From Spirochaetota bacterium (GTDB lineage Bacteria; Spirochaetota; UBA4802; JAFGDQ01), in contig JAXHTS010000075.1 in the NCBI GenBank assembly GCA_034190085.1, forward strand, positions 1 to 43,888: 43,888 bases of DNA. Direction: 5' to 3'. The position numbers were made by a program, and so were the translations under genes. Position 1 is the first letter of the stretch. Every line of letters starts with the position of its first letter. This document shows positions 37,801 to 43,888 of the stretch, in pieces. The notes beneath the pieces were generated by a model. That model worked only from the letters and a program-made list of their open reading frames with translations, was not told where the DNA came from and searched no databases.

Positions 37801-37932
37801 GATGGGAAACTCTATATCCGGTATGAGATCAAGTGGAATCTTTGAAAAGCTGACAATCCCAAGTACAACCAGAGCTACAAAAATCATAATTGCTGTAATG
37901 GAACGATCAACGGAAAGATCTGATAGCTTCAT
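34810..37932 (-). CDS. RND-family efflux pump inner-membrane protein
   Basis: 1040 aa, 12 transmembrane helices in the two-fold RND layout with two large periplasmic loops. Start SVDRSITAIMIFVALVVLGI, then PLDLIPDIEFP. TM4 carries the proton-relay region GMLIDNSIVILENIF (D-N rather than the D-D of AcrB), as in Gram-positive-like SwrC and other HAE subgroups. C-terminal MLAGIVVNNAIVLVDYAN and RLRPIMMTTFTTIFALLPLA. Probably hydrophobe/amphiphile efflux; substrate unknown. ATGA overlap with MFP. Confidence 0.94.
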   Translation of the reverse strand: MKLSDLSVDRSITAIMIFVALVVLGIVSFSKIPLDLIPDIEFPIAVVITEYEGVGPKEIESTVTRPIEENLSRINNVETVISESKEGISMVRIEFTWGTDMGLAISDIRERLDITKKFLPEDIETPIVIKFDVSMMPIMVLSLSGNRDNAWLREFAEDSVKNLIEQVDGVASAVVSGGEINEVHVELIKNRMDAYNITIDSVLSILRYENMNVAGGNIESINKKFTLRTRGEFENLDDIENVVVAVKNNTPIYLKDIARVFEAPAERKEILRLNGENGVSLRVNKQSDKNTVIVARSILSQLEKVRSTLPKGIEISPMFNEADFIENAITSVVDNAILGGIIAVFVVFIFLRSIRSSIILGLSIPISMIATFIVMYYFDLTLNMMSMGGLAIGVGMLIDNSIVILENIFRFREKGARPKEAAKLGADEMAMAITASTLTTICVFIPFLFTEGITNQLFKEMSLTISFSLLSSLVIALTLIPMLTSRFIKSVKVEHSGRFTIINRIYVWSEEKFNILEGFYSIAIEWALNNRKKVVLFTLIAIVIGAILLPIAGMEFMPDQDRAMLTFEASLPVGTNLDTTESVLKLVEKRMLGVLKKEEYRALSIRAGYGTGFAAAFAGTTDHTAKVETRLVMKVDRERHVNEIREAARNALADIPGVTFNFSARSAGESAFGMGGAQIVIEIYGYDLEESARFTSEIYNSIKDIKGLADIDISREEGLPEHVIRINRDKASKMGLNAAIVSNLIKNNVAGKVASRYRKKGKEYDIMVRLRDEDRKTIDDIENIWVNTPVGVTVPLGNIIDINSESGPVTIERRKQERVTYINCKAEGRALNEVVGDIQERISRIPKPTNFYVHIGGAYEDMQESFRDLTLALILAIILIYIIMASQFESFLSPFIIMFTIPTVIFGVMVFLFLTGTTFNVVSFIGVLMLAGIVVNNAIVLVDYANILKARGMSVREALIEAGKKRLRPIMMTTFTTIFALLPLAMGLGEASEMMRQLSMSVIGGMSSSFIFTLIFLPVVYSLFDTLTERVGMRLRKKKT

Positions 37933-38864
37933 AAGCCTTCCCTCCCTTGTCCACTCTTTGCGTCAATATCCTCTCGATAAATAATCAACTCATCACCATC
38001 TGAAATATTTTCGTGACCCAGTGTAATGACAATATCATCTCTCTTGAGACCGCTTATTACTTCAGTATAATTATTAACGGTTAGTCCTGTAATAATTTTC
38101 TGTAATACCGCCCTTTGATTTTCTACTTTATAAATACCTATGCTCTCATATCCGATTTTTATTACTGAATCTTCCGGAACAGCTATTACCCCCTTCCTCT
38201 CTCCCAAGATTATCCAAACATCAGCAAACATTCCATGCCTAAGTGCAAGTTTTTTGTTGTTGATTTTTATTCTTACCTCCTGGGTTCGACTTCTTTCATC
38301 GAGAACGGGACTCTTTTTGTATACTTTTCCTATAAATATTCTATCTGGAAATGCCTCAACCCTTATATTTGCCGTCATGCCTACTGTTACTCTATTGATA
38401 TCCTCTTCCATCAGTCTTATCTCTGCCTCGACAGTTGTCATATTCACTACCTGACATAAGGCAGTGTTAGGTGAAACAGCCATTCCCCTGTCTACCATAA
38501 TTTTTCCTATGTATCCAGTTATAGGAGATTCTACAACCGCAAGCTTGTATTCCATTCCTACGATGTCCCTGTTTATCCTGAATAGTGTCTTATCTTTCCA
38601 AACCTTTTGCCCCTCTTGTATTAGTATTGAATGTATCTTGCCAGGCACTTGAGGAAACACCTTCACTACTTCTGTTCCGATAATGCTGCCTGTGAATTTC
38701 ATTTTATTGACCATATCCATTTGCTTTATGGCCACAGCTTTGACTGGAATTTTATTGAAACCGCTCTCAGCCTTATCTCCTTCAGATGAAAACCGTACTA
38801 TAAGCCTGTATGCAGAAATTCCTAAAATAAAAAGAACTATAATAATAAGGATGACTTTTCTCAT
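37929..38864 (-). CDS. Membrane fusion protein (HlyD/AcrA type)
   Basis: 311 aa, periplasmic adaptor anchored by an N-terminal helix (VILIIIVLFILGISAYRLIV) with no lipobox. Lipoyl halves: GTEVVKVFPQVPGKIHSILIQEGQKVWKDKTLF and VVESPITGYIGKIMVDRGMAVSPNTALC. The helical hairpin between them is nearly absent, giving a compact adaptor. A beta-barrel and membrane-proximal domain follow. SD GGAG; ATGA overlap with the pump gene. Confidence 0.92.
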   Translation of the reverse strand: MRKVILIIIVLFILGISAYRLIVRFSSEGDKAESGFNKIPVKAVAIKQMDMVNKMKFTGSIIGTEVVKVFPQVPGKIHSILIQEGQKVWKDKTLFRINRDIVGMEYKLAVVESPITGYIGKIMVDRGMAVSPNTALCQVVNMTTVEAEIRLMEEDINRVTVGMTANIRVEAFPDRIFIGKVYKKSPVLDERSRTQEVRIKINNKKLALRHGMFADVWIILGERKGVIAVPEDSVIKIGYESIGIYKVENQRAVLQKIITGLTVNNYTEVISGLKRDDIVITLGHENISDGDELIIYREDIDAKSGQGREGL

Positions 38865-39064
38865 CGTTTACTCCATAACAAAAAATATTCATGATGTTGA
38901 TTCATTAAAAAACCATCTTGAAAAGATCAAAGTCGATTTATGTACCAAGAGTGAATATTAAATCAGAAACATTTAAAATCAATAGATATATCGACAGTGT
39001 GACTTTATGTCTATACAAAGTGCTAGACGAACTCACATCAGATGTAATTTTGCTGGTTTATATG
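38865..39064. other. Gap inside the efflux operon
   Basis: 200 bp between the tolC and MFP genes on the minus strand. No ORF or hairpin strong enough to call; may hold an internal promoter. Confidence 0.4.
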
Positions 39065-40465
39065 TTACTCGATTGTAAAGTATTCCTTGCCGATTGCCTT
39101 GTTCAACTCAGCCTTTGCAACCTGATAGTCGTATAAGGACTGTATAAAAAGGGTTTTGGCAGTTGTTAGTTGAACATTTGCCTCCAAAAGCCTTGTATTG
39201 TCAATAATCCCATTTCTAAATTGAATGTTTGAAACCTTTAACGTCTCCTCTGCTGTTTCAATGTTTCCCTTTTGCGCTTCTAAAGAATTTGATGCTGACT
39301 TTAATTTTAAATAACCCCTCTTAACCTCTAACTTTACAGCCTCAATAAAATCTTTTAACTGATACTCTGTCTGCTTTGCTTTGCTTCTGGCCTGTTTGCT
39401 CTTCGCATGTGATGAATCAATGCTGAAGAGGGAACCCCAGCGGTAGGTGGCGCCGAATGTAACAGCCCATTGTCTATTCCACTCACTTGGGGAAAAGCTC
39501 TCCTGAATACCGCTAAACATCTGATCCATATCCGGATCACCTGTTGAAAAATCCTCACTCTTGCGAAGAGTCTTGGATTGGCCATAATTACCACTAATAA
39601 AAAAGGTAGGCCACATATAAATAGACTCACCAGCTTTAGCTCCATAAACTTCCGCATCCCTCTTCTTCTTTATCTGTATCAATTCTGGTCGATTCTTTAA
39701 TGCCTCGCCAATCATTTCTATTATTAATTTACCTCCATCATTTGTATCCAATCCATCTAATGATGTATCCCTAACTTGTAAGCCTACACTCTTCGACAGT
39801 TTTATCGATTGATTGATATCCTTGCCCAATTGTATATTGAGCATTGAGATAGCAGTAAGATAATCATTTTCTGCATTTATAAGCATGGTTCTTGCATTGG
39901 AAACGGCAACCTTTGCCCTTAAAAAATCAAGCCTTGAAAGAATCCCCTTTTCATAACCCGCAGTTACTGTCTTCAGATTTTCCATGAGAGATTCCAGCGA
40001 CTCTCTCCTCATCGTTACTGTTTCTCGTGTGAGCATAACCCTATAATAAAAGCTGATGGTCTTTATCGTTGTATCCGATTTTATTTTTCTTCTATTGTTA
40101 ACAGCGATAATATGTCCGTCCCTGGAGGCTTTTAAAGAATGATAAAAGATTCCAGGATTTACGGCAATCTCTCCATTTATAAATTTGATATCATATTGTC
40201 CCTCAATGCTGGAATTAAATCCCGTCTCTGCACCCATTCGGGTATAAGCGATGTCAGTTGAAAGCGTTGGCCATAACATTCCCCAAGTCTCACGAACCTT
40301 TAATCTGCTCTCCTCAACTGACTCTGTAGCGGCCTTGTAATTATTGTTATTATTCAATGATAATAATATTGCCTGCCTTAATGTAAGGTTAGACTCTGCT
40401 GGAATTTCAACAGCAAAAAAAGATTGAAAAAAAATAAAATATACAATTAATAATTCCTTCCACAT
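39065..40465 (-). CDS. TolC-family outer membrane channel
   Basis: 466 aa from ATG at 40465 (GTG one codon earlier is possible). Sec signal peptide to about residue 19 (ELLIVYFIFFQSFFA). The duplicated helical TolC repeats are seen: NLTLRQAILLSLNNNNNYKAA with ESVEESRLKVRETWGMLWP, and again LIEMIGEALKNRPELIQIKKKRDAEVYGAKAGESIYMWPTFF. Ends AKAELNKAIGKEYF. Forms the outer-membrane exit for the RND/MFP pair. Confidence 0.92.
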   Translation of the reverse strand: MWKELLIVYFIFFQSFFAVEIPAESNLTLRQAILLSLNNNNNYKAATESVEESRLKVRETWGMLWPTLSTDIAYTRMGAETGFNSSIEGQYDIKFINGEIAVNPGIFYHSLKASRDGHIIAVNNRRKIKSDTTIKTISFYYRVMLTRETVTMRRESLESLMENLKTVTAGYEKGILSRLDFLRAKVAVSNARTMLINAENDYLTAISMLNIQLGKDINQSIKLSKSVGLQVRDTSLDGLDTNDGGKLIIEMIGEALKNRPELIQIKKKRDAEVYGAKAGESIYMWPTFFISGNYGQSKTLRKSEDFSTGDPDMDQMFSGIQESFSPSEWNRQWAVTFGATYRWGSLFSIDSSHAKSKQARSKAKQTEYQLKDFIEAVKLEVKRGYLKLKSASNSLEAQKGNIETAEETLKVSNIQFRNGIIDNTRLLEANVQLTTAKTLFIQSLYDYQVAKAELNKAIGKEYFTIE

Positions 40466-40469
40466 CACC

Positions 40470-41063
40470 TTATATTCCTTTTATGCCTTTCAGGAAAATA
40501 TCTATAAACAGTTCAATTTCTCTATCTTGATTTTTCATTCTGTCATTTTGATAAGAATTTTTGATAATTCCCCTAACGCTGAAAATAAAAATTCTGGACC
40601 AATCTCTAATCTCTTTCCTGTCTCTCAGTGATGAATCCGCTTGTAGGATGGCTTCTACAAACTCAATATTCTTTCTAATGAAACCCTCTCTTATTTTAAT
40701 TATATTCTTATAGTTCTCATAAAGATCATCCACTGTTAAATTATATAAATTTAAAAATTGTTTATAATAAAGGTATTTGTTTTTGCTGAATTTAAGTAGT
40801 TTCCCCTTTGTGGAAGACGATTTTCTAATATCAATGTTTAACTTGTTAAAAAATGTATCTATCTCAAACTCAATAACGCTGCAGAAAATATCCTCTTTGT
40901 TTTTATAATAGTGATATAAAGCACTCTTTACTATATCCAGACTATTTGCAATATCCTCTAGAGTGCTTTTCTTATAACCGTGCTTAGCAAATATCTCTTT
41001 TGCAACCAAGACGATTTCCATGGCTTTATCTCTATTATTGTCAATAGTAATGCTGTTTTTCAT
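40470..41063 (-). CDS. TetR-family transcriptional regulator
   Basis: 197 aa from ATG at 41063; a GTG at 41105 would add 14 residues and cannot be excluded, as neither has a strong SD. HTH domain AKEIFAKHGYKKSTLEDIANSLDIVKSALYHYYKNKEDIF, then a ligand-binding helical bundle. First gene of the efflux operon and 4 bp before the tolC gene, so likely an autoregulated repressor of the pump. Confidence 0.9.
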   Translation of the reverse strand: MKNSITIDNNRDKAMEIVLVAKEIFAKHGYKKSTLEDIANSLDIVKSALYHYYKNKEDIFCSVIEFEIDTFFNKLNIDIRKSSSTKGKLLKFSKNKYLYYKQFLNLYNLTVDDLYENYKNIIKIREGFIRKNIEFVEAILQADSSLRDRKEIRDWSRIFIFSVRGIIKNSYQNDRMKNQDREIELFIDIFLKGIKGI

Positions 41064-41676
41064 ATAATTGATTCTTTTTATGATAGTTATTTCATTTTTG
41101 TTCACTCGTAGTGCAATCGAGTTGAATCTTTGACTATTATGTTCAATAATTGAATAAACACTAATTATGTCAAGAAGAAATATAATAATTTTTATAACAT
41201 AATCCTACTGATGTTTATTCATCATAAATGTAAAATATTTATGTGTATATTCAAATGATCAGGTATCAATATTTATAATCTGTATGGCTTTTACCAGTAT
41301 TATAGGGAAAGCAATTGAGACACGAATGATAAAATTCTTATATATCTAAAAAATGTCATGAATCATTGTATATGTTTATTTGAGTCATGGCTTATGTCTT
41401 TTAGAAAATACTTTTTTTGTTGATTTTTTATTTTAATGATGTATAATGTACTTAAAATATTCAAAATAATCTTAATAAAATAAGAACAAAATACATAGTT
41501 AATTTCTTGAGAATATTTTTGGAAGTAATGATTTAGAACGATCATAAACTGATAATTAACCTAGTATGAAACAATATACTCGGCTAAAAAAGTATGAGTA
41601 GGGCAACCTTTAGAATAATACTGACATATAAAGATCTTGTTGATAATTAAAAAATTGATAAATATTGGAGCCTGCA
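41064..41676. other. Divergent intergenic region tetR / padR
   Basis: About 610 bp, very AT-rich. Should contain the efflux promoter and TetR operator, but I see no clear palindrome. A 60-codon minus-strand ORF at 41363-41545 has low-complexity content and is rejected. Confidence 0.5.
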
Positions 41677-42183
41677 ATGAAAATAGAAATTACAATTTTA
41701 GGATTACTCATGGAACAAAATTTATATGGGTATGAGATTAAGAAAAAAATTGTTGATAGAATAGAGGACTATTTTGATATAAAATTTGGTTCCATATATT
41801 ATGCGATTAAAAAGGCTGTAAAAAATGGTTGGGTAAAAAGGGTAGGAGCTGAGAAAAAGGGCGGTAATCCAGAAAGATATATTTATCAAATAGTACCCTC
41901 TGGCAGAAAACACTTTAGGAAGATGTTAAAACAATATTTTGATAACAACCTTATCCATTTTGACATTGATATTGTGTTGATGTTCTACAATTCCCTTACG
42001 CAGGAACAGAAGGAGCAGTTTATTTACGAAAGAACAGCTACAATCAAGGATAAATTATCATATATTAAAAAGAAAATTGATGAGGAATCCAATGTCCCAG
42101 AGAGTAGTTCACAGATGCACCTCTTTACGTACGTAGAAAATCATCTAAAAGCTGAACTTGCTTGGCTGAAATCTCTGAAGAGC
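41677..42183 (+). CDS. PadR-family transcriptional regulator
   Basis: 168 residues from ATG at 41677, with GGAG six bases upstream; a TTG at 41665 is rejected. Winged-helix domain: LGLLMEQNLYGYEIKKKIVD, FGSIYYAIKKAVKNGWVKRVGAEKKGGNPERYIYQIVPSGRKHF, followed by a C-terminal helical domain (Vir_act_alpha_C-like) to 168. Such regulators often repress a neighbouring transporter; the nearest one is the RND operon on the other strand 570 bp away. No gene sits directly downstream. Confidence 0.88.
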
Positions 42184-42186
42184 TGA

Positions 42187-42732
42187 AATTAGACCGGGGA
42201 CTAATGGATCGAAATCTTACATTTCCATTTCGGATTCCTCTCGCTAATACACCTTTTGGGAAGACTTCGCAAACCGTTAAAAGCCTGAATTCTCAGGGAT
42301 TTTCATTATCCTGCCTTCATAACTGAGTAGGTTTTAATATTCCCTGACAAAAATCCATAATGTGTTAATGACTCAGATCAATTTAGTTAATTTTTGACAT
42401 TATTCCATCACATAATTCCCGAATAAAACAAAATATACATCAGCAAAGCATATAAATGTAAATCAAATAGGTCTAGGCACCCATGTGGGCGGGAAAGGAT
42501 AATTAATTAAGACGTTTTGAGGATAAAAATGCTGCATGAACCGAAGATTACTGTAGCTGGAGTATTCAAAAATTTAATTTGCTACCCTCACAGGAGGTAA
42601 TGAAAAAATAGAATTTTTCTTGAAAAATCAAATATTTAATATATATTAATCTATCCAATAAAAAAACCTGTGAAATATATTTAATTTACTAAAAACATCT
42701 TCTTCCAAAGGCAATAATAGGGATATAACATT
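42187..42732. other. Intergenic region padR to PilZ gene
   Basis: 546 bp, AT-rich. It contains a strong AGGAGG at 42592-42597 followed by ATG AAA AAA TAG (42600-42611) and a CCCAtgTGGG mini-hairpin at about 42480-42489. No ORF of real length or tRNA. Confidence 0.45.
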
Positions 42733-43521
42733 TTGAATATTTCAACTAATATAATTGAAGGGAAAAAAACATTCTTTCTCTATCCTCATATCCCTCAGGG
42801 AAAGCATATTATTAAATATTTGATTAAAAATGAATATGAGGCATATCCTCTCAATAATCATTTGTCAGCGATCAACCTTTTTGATGAATTCAGTAATTCG
42901 ATATTATATGTTAATATAGATTTTAAGCTTAATCATCATGATTGGATGCTGTATATAGAATCAATACTTGAAAACCCTACAACAGATACAATCATAGCGG
43001 GGGTTATTACAACGAATGGAAACGATGAGTTTTTACAGACTGATTTATCAAATCTAAATATTCCAGGTGGATATATATGCATTGATAATGGATTGGATAA
43101 ATGTACTAATAGTATTATTAACATATTAAATAGCCAGAATGCGCGGGGAAGAAGAAAATATTTAAGAGTAAAATGTAAGAATATCTATAAGGCTTTATTT
43201 AGTATAAAATTGGGAAAAGATTTATTTCAAGGACGTGTGGTTGATATAAGTTCAGCAGGGATGTTATGTATGTTTAATCATAATATCGAATTATCATCCG
43301 GCATCTATTTGAATGATATACTGTTAAATCTGAAAGGTTATATATCCAAAGTCGCCGGTCAGATAGCAGGTGAAAGAAAAATAGATGGCAATGACCTTTA
43401 TGTCATTATGTTCGACTATAGAAAGACATATAAGGAAAGAGATAAGATACATGATTTTATATATAATATTCTTGAGCAACAAATGTCAGCAAAAATTAAA
43501 GAGATCGAGATTTCTGTATAA
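42733..43521 (+). CDS. PilZ-domain protein (c-di-GMP effector) with unknown N-terminal domain
   Basis: 262 aa from TTG at 42733. The N-terminal half (about 10-135) has alternating hydrophobic strands and helices like a receiver/Rossmann fold but lacks phospho-acceptor residues. The PilZ domain begins near 138 with R141-xxx-R145 (RRKYLRVK) and D171-x-S-x-x-G (DISSAG), the c-di-GMP-binding pair. Ends in amphipathic helix. Cytosolic. It could respond to the HD-GYP enzyme at 11591, though not linked in position. Confidence 0.8.
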   Translation: MNISTNIIEGKKTFFLYPHIPQGKHIIKYLIKNEYEAYPLNNHLSAINLFDEFSNSILYVNIDFKLNHHDWMLYIESILENPTTDTIIAGVITTNGNDEFLQTDLSNLNIPGGYICIDNGLDKCTNSIINILNSQNARGRRKYLRVKCKNIYKALFSIKLGKDLFQGRVVDISSAGMLCMFNHNIELSSGIYLNDILLNLKGYISKVAGQIAGERKIDGNDLYVIMFDYRKTYKERDKIHDFIYNILEQQMSAKIKEIEISV

Positions 43522-43710
43522 AGCAGGTTGAGTTTGTTATAATGTCCTAGTAGGATACAATGTTGTAATATTACATGCAGGATTTCATTCAAGTATTGAA
43601 TATAATACACCTCATATTTTGATAACAGTACATTCAATCCAAATCATTCAAAATTGTGACACACAATCCTCTAATCGGATACATATGTCCTGCATATTTT
43701 AGCGCATCGG

Positions 43711-43748
43711 AATTTTAAAGAATTACACGGATGTAATTCTTTAAAATT
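43711..43748. repeat. Perfect 17-bp inverted repeat with 4-base loop
   Basis: Arms AATTTTAAAGAATTACA and TGTAATTCTTTAAAATT around loop cgga. AT-rich stem not followed by a T-run, so not a standard terminator; could be an RNA leader hairpin, an operator or a small mobile-element relic. Confidence 0.7.
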
Positions 43749-43769
43749 TACATAAATTATAAATTTGAC

Positions 43770-43786
43770 TACCAGCTATGCTGGTA
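43770..43786. repeat. Short hairpin TACCAGC-tat-GCTGGTA
   Basis: Perfect 7-bp arms around a three-base loop, 22 bp after the 17-bp hairpin. Part of the same structured stretch. Confidence 0.55.
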
Positions 43787-43847
43787 AGTTTGGAAGAGTT
43801 CCACCTATTATTAGCTTAAAAAATTATTAGTTTAGAAGAAGTTAAAA

Positions 43848-43888
43848 ATTTTTCCTCCTGAACAAAAATATGCTACAGGAGGAAAAAT
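43848..43888 (+). promoter_or_regulatory. 13-bp inverted repeat pairing CCTCCT with a terminal Shine-Dalgarno
   Basis: Arms ATTTTTCCTCCTG (43848-43860) and CAGGAGGAAAAAT (43876-43888) with a 15-base loop. The right arm holds AGGAGG at the correct distance for a start codon beginning at or just beyond the window edge. The arms would hide this ribosome site in the RNA. Downstream gene not visible. Confidence 0.5.

Larger units (their letters stand above)
43522..43888. other. Right-edge region with several inverted repeats
   Basis: 367 bp without an ORF. Contains a 12-bp palindrome TGTAATATTACA (43564-43575), the hairpins at 43711 and 43770, and the terminal inverted repeat at 43848. Likely a 5' leader for a gene beyond the window. 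Confidence 0.5.

Noticed and set aside
41363-41545. 60-codon minus-strand ORF between tetR and padR
   Set aside because: Lys/Ile/Asn-rich chance ORF in a very AT-rich spacer with no SD.
42187-42732. c-di-GMP (GEMM) riboswitch before the PilZ gene
   Set aside because: The expected GEMM core and tetraloop-receptor patterns are not present.

Overview
The window is AT-rich, densely coded bacterial chromosome with no insertion sequence, prophage, CRISPR array, rRNA or tRNA that I can see. A complete tetR-tolC-MFP-RND efflux operon, several lipoprotein signal sequences, and MreBCD/PBP2/RodA point to a free-living, double-membraned, rod or helical bacterium. Relaxed lipoboxes, codon bias and gene content fit a spirochaete-like lineage, but that assignment is an inference.

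Layout. 1-439: non-coding, opening inside a GC-rich ~21-bp tandem repeat. 440-5261 (minus): tetrapyrrole operon hemC, cobA-hemD fusion, hemB, hemL, divided from a divergent RlmD/TrmA-type methyltransferase (5461-6603) by a perfect 21-bp palindrome. 6688-9792 (minus): MFS transporter and a three-gene set of unknown purpose (MoaD/ThiS-like carrier, unrecognised 173-aa protein, MoxR/CbbQ-type AAA ATPase). 10171-15243 (plus): hisI-hisG, a REC-GAF-HD-GYP regulator with a rhomboid protease, a small lipoprotein, and ndk. 15442-21836 (minus): a FlgT/LPP20-like lipoprotein, a polyamine cluster with canonical speD, a divergent SpeD paralogue and speE, a cereblon-like CULT-domain protein, a frameshifted nuclease remnant, and UDP-glucose dehydrogenase. 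22391-34328 (plus): MBL hydrolase, DxD glycosyltransferase-like protein, two unknown envelope proteins, then mreB-mreC-mreD-mrdA-rodA, a small membrane protein, queC and comF. 34516-41063 (minus): TetR, TolC-type channel, membrane fusion protein, RND pump and a PII-like protein. 41677-43888 (plus): PadR regulator, PilZ protein, and a hairpin-rich region ending in a Shine-Dalgarno sequence that is half of a perfect 13-bp inverted repeat.

How the genes work together. hemL makes 5-aminolevulinate, hemB makes porphobilinogen, hemC makes hydroxymethylbilane, and the fusion both closes it to uroporphyrinogen III and methylates it towards sirohaem/B12; hemA is not here. speD and speE make spermidine. 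The mre cluster is a complete elongasome core.

Most interesting. (1) The SpeD paralogue keeps Ser, His and Cys at exactly the canonical spacing (S90/H95/C110 versus S63/H68/C83), but the surrounding motif is replaced, suggesting a changed substrate or a regulatory partner subunit. (2) A free-standing bacterial CULT protein keeps the three cage tryptophans with the human cereblon spacing of 6 and 14. (3) The MoaD-like/unknown/AAA operon. (4) The intergenic operator-like palindrome at hemC and the right-edge RNA leader.
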